From positions 1-64,000 of the forward strand of contig JAICSO010000015.1 of assembly GCA_025936825.1 (NCBI GenBank): a stretch of DNA of 64,000 bases, in the 5' to 3' direction. The notes beneath the pieces were generated by a model. That model saw nothing but the letters and a program-made list of their open reading frames with translations. It was not told where the DNA came from and did no database searches. The DNA comes from Terriglobales bacterium (GTDB lineage Bacteria; Acidobacteriota; Terriglobia; Terriglobales; Acidobacteriaceae). The position numbers and the translations under genes are program-made. Shown in pieces: positions 8,492-17,307 of this stretch. Each line of letters opens with the position of its first letter. Position 1 is the stretch's first letter.

Positions 8492-10183
8492 TTACCGGAT
8501 CTCGTACTCAAAGCTTTCCAGAGCTTGACGGAGCGCCTCAAGATGAAAGGCTGCCGGCGGGACAACACTCTGAGGAACTCCGGGATAGTCTTTGCGGAAT
8601 TCGCCGCTGGACAGATAAGAGATATATATTTCCACGTCGCCATTCTCCATAGCGATATAGAACATCCGTGACGGAAGGCCTTCTTTTGATAACACGATTC
8701 GTGAGTCCGCCGGAACCGATGCGGAAATGATTCCCGCATGGATCGGGTCACGCCGGATACGCTGTCCATTCGCCGTTTGGAACTCAAGCGAGCCGCCAAT
8801 CCATTTGCTACCCGAGTCAACATGTAGTGTGCACGACGTGCGGGCCGGTTTCGGATGAAAGCCCATCGGCCACAGATAAACTGGATTCGAAACGGCTAAA
8901 TACCGGACCTGGTCAGGATGGTGATCGGGATCGGCGCCTGAGCCAAACGAGCGGACGACAACATAGTCAGGTTCATTGCGTCCCGGAATTTCATATTCGA
9001 GCACGCCGCCAGCAAAGTCGTCCTTCGTGGCGAGTACTGCGCCGTGTTTTCCGACAATCTCGATTCGCCCAAGTCCACTATTCGGCGCGGGATACACTTC
9101 AATGCGCAGCCTGTGACGCTTTGCCGCGCCCGTTCGCACAACAGAGCCCATCGGTACGCCATCTACCGAGACATTCAGGAAGCCGCCGTTGCTGAAGAAA
9201 ACTTCGCCAGTACGGGCAACATCGCGTATAGTTTGCGCGGTTAAGGGGCGGTTCCCGATGTGCGGGTAATTCCTGAAAGTGTCCAGTTGGCTGTGCTGCT
9301 TCGCCTGGTTTAGAAAGAAATCCGTCTCGGCGAAGCCCGGCACTTTGTCGCCCGTGTCCAAGTACGAAAACCACAAGTCCTCGTAGGCTTTGTTGTACAC
9401 ACGATCGCCCATTACAGCCATGCCGTCGAGGTAGCCTTCCGCAATGAGGAACAGCCCCGACATGGCGGCGATATTCGAGGTAAACTTCCCGTCGCTCACC
9501 CACCAGCGTGTGGGATGAGCAAAGATCCCGATTGCACCCGCCTTTCGCTGTACGGCCATAATCTCAAACAGATTGCGGCGCGTACGCGGTTCGCCTGTTA
9601 GCTTGTTGATCTCGATCGAAGGATCCTTCTCGTAATACTTGATGGGACGGTCCTGAGAGTAGTCGTGCCATGCCGGGTAATCATAGAGATATCCAAACCA
9701 CCACATGTGCCCCATGCGGTTCTTCGGAGTTTCATTGTCCAAGTAGAAGAGGGTCGCGCCATGGGATTGCGCGTTCAGCTGCCGAAGAGTGGCGTTCACG
9801 CCTGCAACATCCATGACTGATTTCTGATCGAAGCGACCGGAGTAGTACAGATCGCGATCCGGTCCCTCGAATCGCTGGAAGTTGGCTTCGTTGGCCGGGT
9901 TCCAGGCGCTCCCCACGCCGACCGCGCGAATGCCGAGTTCGCGGCACCAGCGGACGAGTTGCTCCTCGGCGGCCGGGAAACTGCCGGCCGTCTCTCCTTC
10001 GCGAAATCTCCAGTTGTGGGTGTGGGTCAGGACCGCTGGCCACTCGCGATCGAGACGGGCTGGCCGTTCTGCCAAATGCTCGGACAGGAGCCTCACCTGC
10101 GCTGACGCGTCAGTGCTCAATGATGCCAACACCGCAAAACAACAAAGACGGAAAAGAAACCTAACTTCCGAGCAGGTAAGCAT
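8492..10183 (-). CDS. Exported PHP-like (CehA/McbA-type) metal-dependent hydrolase family protein
   Basis: A 563-residue protein starting at MLTCSEVRFLFRLCCFAVLA, which is a signal peptide ending near DASAQ; an ATG 21 bp further upstream (10204) is an alternative start. The N-terminal half resembles the PHP fold: THTHNW near the mature start, a long central segment with GIFAHPTRW and a later AETDFF. These His and Asp residues would bind metal as in CehA/McbA-like proteins. The C-terminal third is beta-rich (VSVDGVPMGSVVRTG, then IEIVGKHGAVLATKD). PHP proteins hydrolyse phosphoesters or related bonds; the substrate here is unknown. The gene lies downstream of a glycosyltransferase gene on the same strand. 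Confidence 0.6.
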   Translation of the reverse strand: MLTCSEVRFLFRLCCFAVLASLSTDASAQVRLLSEHLAERPARLDREWPAVLTHTHNWRFREGETAGSFPAAEEQLVRWCRELGIRAVGVGSAWNPANEANFQRFEGPDRDLYYSGRFDQKSVMDVAGVNATLRQLNAQSHGATLFYLDNETPKNRMGHMWWFGYLYDYPAWHDYSQDRPIKYYEKDPSIEINKLTGEPRTRRNLFEIMAVQRKAGAIGIFAHPTRWWVSDGKFTSNIAAMSGLFLIAEGYLDGMAVMGDRVYNKAYEDLWFSYLDTGDKVPGFAETDFFLNQAKQHSQLDTFRNYPHIGNRPLTAQTIRDVARTGEVFFSNGGFLNVSVDGVPMGSVVRTGAAKRHRLRIEVYPAPNSGLGRIEIVGKHGAVLATKDDFAGGVLEYEIPGRNEPDYVVVRSFGSGADPDHHPDQVRYLAVSNPVYLWPMGFHPKPARTSCTLHVDSGSKWIGGSLEFQTANGQRIRRDPIHAGIISASVPADSRIVLSKEGLPSRMFYIAMENGDVEIYISYLSSGEFRKDYPGVPQSVVPPAAFHLEALRQALESFEYEIR

Positions 10184-10265
10184 GATTAACTCATTCGTTC
10201 GCATCTGAGCCGTCGGTCGACGTCTCAGGCATTTCTGTTCGCGTCTTGATTCTCTTGCCGAGCGC

Positions 10266-12317
10266 TTACAACCCTGCCAGTTTCTGCTGCACTCTCGGGG
10301 TCCAGACTTCCTGCGCTGTCGGCTCCATCGTATGGGCGATCGCAAGTGCCTTTTCGAAGGTGGTTCGTGCATCGGCATTTTTCTGCATGGCTTTCTGCGC
10401 GTCTCCCAAAGCCATCAAGGCCAGCATGTAGTCGGGCGCGAGAGCAACTGCGGATTGAGCTTCAGCCAAAGCCTGTTCGGGTTGGTGCTGTTCCAGCAGG
10501 TCTCCGGCCTTCACGGCGCGATCAAACGCGGCTGCCTTTGGAACCTGGAATGTCCCGTCGTAAACGAACACACCATTTTCGATAACGTCCGTCGGCTTCA
10601 TTTTCATGAACTCGCCGTAAGGGCTGAGCAGGCTCGATCCCGATTCATAAAAGGTCAGCGAAAGGTGGCTGATGAATACCGGTCCCTGGATCACCGGAGG
10701 TGTGTCGAGTTTCAAGCCGAACCACATCGTGTCCATCGTCGGCAGCGTCTTGCAAGGGATGCCGTAGGCGCGAAACGGAATTGCCGGTTCCACCGTGTAG
10801 GCAAACCAGCATTGCTGAATTCCGTGATGGTCAATGTAGCGTTTGACGGCTTTCAGTTGCTGGCCCCAGTCGGTGGTGGAATCGGTCAGATACTTGTGAA
10901 TGTTGGCCGGGCCTCCCCAGAGTTCGTTGGCATACGCCATGTAGGAGGTCGGGAACGCCCGCAACGAGGAAACACCATGGAACAAAAGCAGAATGGCGAT
11001 AGGCCAGGTCCAGCGCCGATCATGACGGATCAAGCTCCACGCGGCTCCTCCCGCCAGTACCAGCAGGAAGATGAACACTAACAGGATATGTCGCACACCG
11101 ATGTTCAGCTTTGATGTCATTGAAATTGCGAAGTAGAGTGTGGGCGGTAAAGAAAGAAATAAGATCTCCCGCCAACCTCGCAGTTTCCTGGTTGCGATAG
11201 CGTAGATGATCAGCGGCAGAAAGATCAGCGTGGGTAGTGTCGCCTTAATTACGAATGCTAGAGGAAAATAGAACCACACTCCGTGGGCGTAAACCTTTCC
11301 GAAAATGTAGCTGGGCCAGACATTGGCGACTGAGCGCACGTCAGCCAACCCGAAGAGCCATGACTCCGGCAACAGTTTCCGGTGCGCCATCATGGTTACA
11401 GCCTTGCCTTCGATCGGACTCAAGTTGCCCAGTGTGCTCTCCAGCGGTGGAACAATCTGCTGTCCTGCTGGACGGGCTGAGTAACGAAATCCGTAACCGG
11501 CCCACATGATCGCCACGGCAAGGATTCCGGCTACAACAAAGGCAGCAGCCAATCGCACTGCCTGGCGCAATCGTGTTTCGTCACCCAACTGCCGGCGACG
11601 CAGCAACTCTGTGATCGCCAGCAGGAGCAGCATCGGCGGCAGAAGCACGGCCGAATGCTTGGCGATGAAGAAAATGCCCGCAGCAACACCGAGCACTGCA
11701 ACGCGTCCCCATGAGGGCGCCTTCACGTATCGATAGAAGCCATAAATACTGGCGAGCAAGCAGCAGGCTGCACCGGTGTCAGTAGTCACGAGGCCTCCGT
11801 GGGCCAGGAAATTCGGCTCGAAGACGATGAGCAAAAGCGTGATAAATCCGGCGCCGGTACCGAACATCTCGCACGCTGCCAGAAAAGCGAGCAGCGCCGT
11901 CATCAGCGCAAAGATCGAGGCGAACATCCGGGCACGAAAAATGATGGTATTAAAATCGTTCTGAAAGATCAGAGCGCGCCCGCCCATGTACGCTTCAGTC
12001 TTGAAGTAGCGGTTCTGAAGCTGTGGTTCGCGAAGATTCATGCTTTGCAGCGGTGTGGCGGCTACCATCTTTACCAGCGGCGGATGCTCGGGATTCAAGC
12101 CGAAGTCGTGATGCTTGAGCGACATGTATCCGGCAAAGATATGATCGCCTTCGTCCCAGGTGAGCGACTCTTGCCGGACGGAATATAACAATTGCCCTTC
12201 CAGAACCAGAAGCAACAGTGCGACTCCGGCGAAACTCACCCAGGGACGATTCAGAAATGATTGCAGTGGGTTCGACGTCGCTGTCTCCGTCGGCCCGGAA
12301 TAGGTTTGTGTGGCCAT
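10266..12317 (-). CDS. Membrane glycosyltransferase, GT39/ArnT-like, with C-terminal TPR tail
   Basis: A 683-residue polytopic protein. The ATG at 12317 has a GGGGAG ribosome site. After a first membrane helix (about 27-45) there is the acidic motif SLTWDEGDHIFAG expected in the first periplasmic loop of GT-C enzymes, then some ten hydrophobic segments (for example GFITLLLIVFEPNFLAHGG and ILLVFIFLLVLAGG). Residues about 590-683 form two TPR-like units (LLEQHQPEQALAEAQSAVAL, LMALGDAQKAMQ). GT39-like enzymes move a sugar from a polyprenyl-phosphate carrier to protein or lipid on the outer face of the inner membrane. The acceptor is not deducible. Confidence 0.8.
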   Translation of the reverse strand: MATQTYSGPTETATSNPLQSFLNRPWVSFAGVALLLLVLEGQLLYSVRQESLTWDEGDHIFAGYMSLKHHDFGLNPEHPPLVKMVAATPLQSMNLREPQLQNRYFKTEAYMGGRALIFQNDFNTIIFRARMFASIFALMTALLAFLAACEMFGTGAGFITLLLIVFEPNFLAHGGLVTTDTGAACCLLASIYGFYRYVKAPSWGRVAVLGVAAGIFFIAKHSAVLLPPMLLLLAITELLRRRQLGDETRLRQAVRLAAAFVVAGILAVAIMWAGYGFRYSARPAGQQIVPPLESTLGNLSPIEGKAVTMMAHRKLLPESWLFGLADVRSVANVWPSYIFGKVYAHGVWFYFPLAFVIKATLPTLIFLPLIIYAIATRKLRGWREILFLSLPPTLYFAISMTSKLNIGVRHILLVFIFLLVLAGGAAWSLIRHDRRWTWPIAILLLFHGVSSLRAFPTSYMAYANELWGGPANIHKYLTDSTTDWGQQLKAVKRYIDHHGIQQCWFAYTVEPAIPFRAYGIPCKTLPTMDTMWFGLKLDTPPVIQGPVFISHLSLTFYESGSSLLSPYGEFMKMKPTDVIENGVFVYDGTFQVPKAAAFDRAVKAGDLLEQHQPEQALAEAQSAVALAPDYMLALMALGDAQKAMQKNADARTTFEKALAIAHTMEPTAQEVWTPRVQQKLAGL

Positions 12318-12365
12318 GGTCTCCCCAACAATGAATGCTAAGAACAAAAGATTGCGGAAGGCTTG

Positions 12366-13379
12366 CTACTTGCTCAGAAACTCCTCGACTGCTTTCTGCA
12401 CCCCGGCGTAGTCGCAATACTGATGGCCGCAGCCGTCATCGATGATCTTCAGATCAGCATGGAGCAAGTGGGCGAACTCGATGGCCGGCCCTGGAGTCAC
12501 CGTGTGGTCTTCTTTGCCGACGATCACCAGAACCTTAGCCTTCACCGCGGCGGCAGCTTTCTCCAGCGAGTCGCCAACCGGTTCGGCCACGTTCAGCGAC
12601 ATCATGGCTTCGACCTGGCGAATCTTGTCGTTGGCGTCGGAACCGTCGCCTGAGTTTCTCGCAGCCAGTTCTTTCATCACCTGATCGCGGGTATGCGTCT
12701 TATTAAACTCCTCGGGCGTCTTCAAAAGAATCGCGCCGAACTCATACTCCGCGTCACGGGCCGGATTCTGGGTGTAGTTGCCGTTGTTCCAATCCTTGTT
12801 GTCTTTGATTGCATCGATCTGCGCCTGCCAGTGCACGAGATCATACGGCGCGACGCGCGGCGAGCCAACAACGGGGATTGCCTTTTCCATGAACTGGGGA
12901 TACTGGACCATCCACTGAAACGTCTGCATTCCGCCCATCGAAATGCCCATGAACGCCTGCACATGATCGATGTGAAGCACCTTGGTCAGCAACTCATGCT
13001 CGGTAGCCACCATGTCGCGCATGGTGATCCTGGGAAATTTCATGCGCGGTTGCGCAGTGCTATTCGAGGGCGACGACGAGATCCCATTGCTGAGAGCGTC
13101 AATTAGGACCACGTAGTACTTCGATGTGTCTGCCATCTTCCCCGGCCCGACATTTGGCAGCCACTGCTCCGTCTTCCCTCCCGCCCAGGTGGGAATCACG
13201 ATGATGTTCGATTTGTCTGCATTCATTTGCCCGGCGGTGCGGTATCCGATGCGGCAATCACGAAGAACTTCGCCGCTTTGCAACTTGAAGTCGCCGAGGT
13301 TGGCAAACTGCTGCTCCTGAGCGAATGAGAATTGGACTGCGAAGAAGCTAAGCGCAATGACGAAGAGCAACCGTTTCAT
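12366..13379 (-). CDS. Exported alpha/beta hydrolase, MetX (homoserine O-acyltransferase)-like
   Basis: A 337-residue protein with a signal peptide (MKRLLFVIALSFFAVQFSFAQ). The fold follows the MetX family: LRDCRIGYRTAGQMN, NIIVIPTWAGG, then the nucleophile elbow FMGISMGGMQTFQW (Ser about 147), a late Asp in VGKEDHTVTPG and His in DGCGHQYCDY. MetX itself is cytosolic and acylates homoserine. The signal peptide here argues for a secreted esterase or acyltransferase instead. It lies just downstream of the cytochrome operon on the same strand (39 bp gap), so read-through is possible, but no functional link is evident. Confidence 0.75.
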   Translation of the reverse strand: MKRLLFVIALSFFAVQFSFAQEQQFANLGDFKLQSGEVLRDCRIGYRTAGQMNADKSNIIVIPTWAGGKTEQWLPNVGPGKMADTSKYYVVLIDALSNGISSSPSNSTAQPRMKFPRITMRDMVATEHELLTKVLHIDHVQAFMGISMGGMQTFQWMVQYPQFMEKAIPVVGSPRVAPYDLVHWQAQIDAIKDNKDWNNGNYTQNPARDAEYEFGAILLKTPEEFNKTHTRDQVMKELAARNSGDGSDANDKIRQVEAMMSLNVAEPVGDSLEKAAAAVKAKVLVIVGKEDHTVTPGPAIEFAHLLHADLKIIDDGCGHQYCDYAGVQKAVEEFLSK

Positions 13380-13418
13380 GGGGCGCATTCTAGCAAAGGA
13401 GTGAGAGTGAGCCGAGTT

Positions 13419-14942
13419 CTACGGCCCCACGCCCCCGGTGTGGCAATCGGCGCAGGTCACTTGCGTCAGATCGCCGATATCGACCGGGTGTTGAAACACG
13501 CCCGGACTCGCCACCATTTGCTTAGTGGTGTCAGTTTGCGCCAGGACGGTGTGGCAGGTGTTGCAGTCCTTGGGAATGACCTTGCCTTCCGGACTCACAT
13601 GCTGTCCATCGTGGCAACGGAAGCAGCCGCTGGAGTAGAGGTGCCCGATGTTATTGGGATGCGTTTGCCAGTTCAGCTTCATCTCCGGGAACGTTGTACG
13701 CTGGTAGACACGCTGCACTTCCTCGACCGCATTGCGGATGTCGAGTTGCCGCGTCTTGGCCAGGTCCGGATAACTCTTCTCGTAGTAGCTCTGCACTGAG
13801 TTCGCAATCCCTTGCACCGCTTCGTTGGTGGTCTTATATGAGGCGGTGAGTGCGGCCACCGCTTGTTGCTTGATGAACGGCAGCGACGCATCGATTTTGT
13901 GCCCCAGCAGCGCCTGATCAACCGCCTGGTCCGGCGGCACATACACGTGCGTGGGGCGATTGTGACAGTCGATGCAATCCATGCGGTGGCGTGGCGCCTT
14001 GGCGATCTGGTCTTTGGTCAGCTTGGAATCCGAAGCATAGTATTCCGTCACGCGGCCTTGCAGGTCCTGAACATGAATATAGGGGATGACCTGGCGTTGT
14101 TCGTCCGCGGCAACGTAATCGATGCGGTTGCCGATGTTCATGTGCCAGTGAATTCCTTCGGGCGCTCCAGTCGCGGGATCTCCGCCGCCGGTTTTCAACA
14201 GCAACTGCGTCTCCCGCACAGTGTTCTTCTCATCGCTGGAATAGTGTGTGAACACCTTCAACTGCGCGCCATAGAACTTTCTTGGCCAATGACACTCTTC
14301 GCAAGTGTCCTGGGCCGGGCGCAAATTGTGTACCGGAGTTGGAATCGGCCGAGGATACGTGTTGAACGCCGTGGCGAAAACCTGCCGCAAGCCCGACATC
14401 TTCGATTTCACATACCAGGTCGCACCCGCTCCGACGTGGCACTCCACGCATGCAACACGCGCGTGCGATGAAAGCTGATAAGCCGTGTACTCAGGGTGCA
14501 TTACGCCGTGGCAGGTCTGCCCGCAAAACTGTACCGAATCGGTATATTCATAGGCCTTGTAACTTCCTGCCATGCTGATGAGAACGAACACAACCAGAAA
14601 CGTGAGCAATCCAAACACGGTTGCGCGCTGGCGCGGATCATTTAAATCGATTCGAGGATAGGACGATTGTCCGTGCGCCGCTTTCAGACGATCGCGCCAG
14701 TAGCCGACCCCGATCAACACAAAAGAAAAAATCAGGAACCCCGGTGCGATCATGTAGGCCAGAATGCCCACGTAGGGGTTCGGCCGCACCGAAATCATGT
14801 CAATGATCGTGAAGACCACGATGTTGCCGACGGCCACCACGGCCAGCATCAGTCCAGCCTGGCTGATCAGGTTTCGTGGGAAAAAGCGCATCCACCGGGA
14901 TGCGCCCGGAGCATTGGAGTTCGTCGCGTCGTCAGTATTCAT
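13419..14942 (-). CDS. Seven-haem NapC/NirT-like membrane cytochrome c
   Basis: A 507-residue protein with three membrane helices in the first 140 residues (AGLMLAVVAVGNIVVF, YMIAPGFLIFSFVLIG, FGLLTFLVVFVLISMAG), followed by a periplasmic domain with seven CxxCH sites: CGQTCH, CVECH, CEECH, CIDCH, CFRCH, CNTCH and CADCH. The first part (SVQFCGQTCHGVMHPEYTAYQLSSHARVACVECHVG) is NapC/NirT-like, a family that takes electrons from quinol. It is the last gene of the five-gene electron-transfer operon, 3 bp after the 11-haem/cytochrome b gene. Inferred role: quinol oxidation at the inner membrane and delivery to periplasmic haems. Confidence 0.88.
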   Translation of the reverse strand: MNTDDATNSNAPGASRWMRFFPRNLISQAGLMLAVVAVGNIVVFTIIDMISVRPNPYVGILAYMIAPGFLIFSFVLIGVGYWRDRLKAAHGQSSYPRIDLNDPRQRATVFGLLTFLVVFVLISMAGSYKAYEYTDSVQFCGQTCHGVMHPEYTAYQLSSHARVACVECHVGAGATWYVKSKMSGLRQVFATAFNTYPRPIPTPVHNLRPAQDTCEECHWPRKFYGAQLKVFTHYSSDEKNTVRETQLLLKTGGGDPATGAPEGIHWHMNIGNRIDYVAADEQRQVIPYIHVQDLQGRVTEYYASDSKLTKDQIAKAPRHRMDCIDCHNRPTHVYVPPDQAVDQALLGHKIDASLPFIKQQAVAALTASYKTTNEAVQGIANSVQSYYEKSYPDLAKTRQLDIRNAVEEVQRVYQRTTFPEMKLNWQTHPNNIGHLYSSGCFRCHDGQHVSPEGKVIPKDCNTCHTVLAQTDTTKQMVASPGVFQHPVDIGDLTQVTCADCHTGGVGP

Positions 14943-14945
14943 GAT

Positions 14946-16877
14946 TTATGAAGTAGGACCGCCTTCAGGATTTTGTCCTGCCACATTGGGATCGAGAGGA
15001 TGAGCTTCCCGATAATGACTTAAGGGCATTTTCCCGTCCCACCACGACCAATTCATGTTGTGCGCTTCGTGATGGAAGAACACATGGTAGAAGTGCCAGA
15101 CCAAAATGGCCAGCGTCGCGAGCACCGCTTCGTAAAAGTGGATGGCAGTCGCAACATCCAGGAACCAGCGCGGCAGCAGGTTGCCAAAAAATACCTTCGC
15201 CCACAGCATGGTCCCGGTCACGCCCATGATGATGGTCCCCCACAGCAGCGCCCAATACTCGGCCTTCTCGGCGTAGCTGAACCTGCCGAAGAGCGGCCCG
15301 CGCTTGGTCTTCCCCACATGAAACAAGACGTTGGCCTGCATCGCGGTCAGGTCGTCAAGGCTGGGGAGCATATCACGGACCAGGCTTCTGCCTTCGCGCC
15401 AGACGAAGAGATACATGAGGTGATAAATACCGGAACCGATCAGCACAGCGCCGGCGATGCGGTGCACGATGCTGCGGACGCGTTCGCTCATCCCCAGCGC
15501 CGCGGCAAAGCCGGAATCTGGATACTTTAGCGCGAAGCCGGTGATCACAAGAACAAAGAAGCTGATAAGCAAGGTCCAATGCTGCCAGCGCTGGTTGCGC
15601 GTCATGCGCTCCACTTGAGGTTCGCCTTGACGACGCTCGTGCAGCGCCGCCCAGCGCCAGACCAGCAGGTTGTGCAGCAGCATGCCGCCGATCACGAACA
15701 GGATCGTCATCAAGTAGAAGCGTCGCACCCAACGCACACCGAGGCTGCCTCTATCTTCCGAGATGGCTTGGTCAACATGGACCTTAGCGGCGACGAATTT
15801 TGCCGTCACTCCCGGATGGCACTTGCCGCAAGTCGCAACCAAATTCGCCTGGTTGATCGTTGAGCGCTGATCACTCGACGGCAGGATGTTGTGCGCGCCA
15901 TGACAACTGGCGCAGTTTGCTACCACGGCGGAGCCAAGTTGCGAAGCTAATCCGTGATAGCTGGCCAGATACGTTTTCGCTTTGCGCGAATCGAAGCCAA
16001 ATTCTCTGGAAAGACGCACGCTCTCATGGCAGTGCGCGCAAGTCGCCTGGGCGAGATTCTGCGCCGACACCGCTGAATTTGGATCTCCCTTGGACTTGAT
16101 GGCGTGAATCCCGTGACAATCGGTGCACACGGGCGCTTGCCAGTCACCGCGCGCGATCGCCTGGCCATGAATGCTGGTCACGAATTGCTGCTTCACGCCG
16201 TCATGGCATTTGCCGCAGGTTGTTGGCACGTTGAACTTGAAGATGGACGACTTGGCATCCGACGCGGGAAGAATTTCGTGCGAACCGTGGCAGTCAGTGC
16301 AAACTGCAGCTCCGTTCTGTCCGGCAGCCACCGCGTGCCCGTGCACACTGTCCTGGTAAGCAACGAACGGCTGAGTGCTCAGGCCGCTGGTCTCCATGAC
16401 GAACTTTTGCCCGTGGCAGGTGCCGCAGGTCTTCGGGATGTTGGCGTGATTGACCTTCGAATTGGCATCGCTGGCGGGCAACAACTCGTGTGGACTGCCG
16501 TGGCAATCAACACACGACGCCGCATTCTTATTTCCCGCCGCGATCGCTTTCGCATGCAGGCTGCGATCGTAGATCGCTTGCTGGTCCTGGTGACACTGCG
16601 CACAGTTCACCTTCGCAGGCGTCGCCTCGTGCATGGAATTCTTGATGTCGGTGTGGCAATCCACGCAAGAGAACATGCTTCCGTGGATCGAAGCTTTGAA
16701 TTTCTCCGGAGAGACATAGAGACTGAGTGGCTTGCCGCCGACTTCCTTGCTGAGCGTGGCATCTCCGTGGCAAGCCAGACAATCGTCGTTCGTGGGCTTC
16801 TGCGCAGCCCACGCCCCAAATGAAAACGCAATGAAGATCAGCAGAACACCGGACGCGCGGCTCTCCGCCTTCTTCAT
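14946..16877 (-). CDS. Fusion of an 11-haem cytochrome c and a cytochrome b561-type membrane domain
   Basis: A 643-residue protein with a signal peptide (residues 1-25) and eleven CxxCH motifs between about residues 35 and 360 (CLACH, CVDCH, CAQCH, CVDCH, CGTCH, CTDCH, CGKCH, CTDCH, CAHCH, CASCH, CGKCH). The repeated pattern HGSxHEILPASDxxS between haems suggests internal duplication. From about residue 395 there are four membrane helices with His ligands (MTILFVIGGMLLHNLLVWRW, WTLLISFFVLVITGFAL, HLMYLFVW, LVWHFYHVFFHHEAHN), as in b561/hydrogenase cytochrome b subunits. The single chain can thus join the quinone pool to a periplasmic haem wire. It sits 12 bp after a monohaem cytochrome gene. 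Confidence 0.88.
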   Translation of the reverse strand: MKKAESRASGVLLIFIAFSFGAWAAQKPTNDDCLACHGDATLSKEVGGKPLSLYVSPEKFKASIHGSMFSCVDCHTDIKNSMHEATPAKVNCAQCHQDQQAIYDRSLHAKAIAAGNKNAASCVDCHGSPHELLPASDANSKVNHANIPKTCGTCHGQKFVMETSGLSTQPFVAYQDSVHGHAVAAGQNGAAVCTDCHGSHEILPASDAKSSIFKFNVPTTCGKCHDGVKQQFVTSIHGQAIARGDWQAPVCTDCHGIHAIKSKGDPNSAVSAQNLAQATCAHCHESVRLSREFGFDSRKAKTYLASYHGLASQLGSAVVANCASCHGAHNILPSSDQRSTINQANLVATCGKCHPGVTAKFVAAKVHVDQAISEDRGSLGVRWVRRFYLMTILFVIGGMLLHNLLVWRWAALHERRQGEPQVERMTRNQRWQHWTLLISFFVLVITGFALKYPDSGFAAALGMSERVRSIVHRIAGAVLIGSGIYHLMYLFVWREGRSLVRDMLPSLDDLTAMQANVLFHVGKTKRGPLFGRFSYAEKAEYWALLWGTIIMGVTGTMLWAKVFFGNLLPRWFLDVATAIHFYEAVLATLAILVWHFYHVFFHHEAHNMNWSWWDGKMPLSHYREAHPLDPNVAGQNPEGGPTS

Positions 16878-16889
16878 TGAAGTATCAAA

Positions 16890-17228
16890 CTACTTTCCTT
16901 TACCGAGCTGCCGAATATAAGCGACCAAGCCCTTGATATCGGACTCCTGCAGCTTGCCCGCGTACGCTGGCATTTTGTTCTTGCCCTTGGTGATGACATC
17001 GGTCAGTTCCGCATCCGACATCTTCTGTACATCAGCGGAGGTGAAGTCGTGGACACCCATCTTCTGTCCGACGGCGCTTCCCTTGCCGTCGGCTCCATGA
17101 CACATGGCGCACTTTGCTTTGAAGGTGGCGGCGTCATCAGCCGATGCCGTTGTGCTCAGGATCCCGACACCTGCCACTAATACCGCTACCATCGCTAGTC
17201 GAACCAGAACCGCTTTTGCGCTGACCAT
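16890..17228 (-). CDS. Monohaem class I cytochrome c
   Basis: A 112-residue periplasmic protein with a signal peptide (about 1-30, AMVAVLVAGVGILSTTASA), one CAMCH haem site near residue 41 with the following GADGKGSAVGQ, and a Met ligand in KMPAYAGKL near residue 87. This is the compact layout of small soluble class I cytochromes that shuttle electrons between larger partners. A GGAGGA ribosome site precedes the start. It lies between the MtrB-like barrel gene and the 11-haem/cytochrome b gene, so it probably carries electrons across the periplasm within this system. Confidence 0.92.
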   Translation of the reverse strand: MVSAKAVLVRLAMVAVLVAGVGILSTTASADDAATFKAKCAMCHGADGKGSAVGQKMGVHDFTSADVQKMSDAELTDVITKGKNKMPAYAGKLQESDIKGLVAYIRQLGKGK

Positions 17229-17307
17229 TCTCTCGTCCTCCTGATGATTTCAGCTCTAACAGCCTTGCACCTTCACATCACTTAAACCCCAACGCAAATC
17301 CAGAGTT

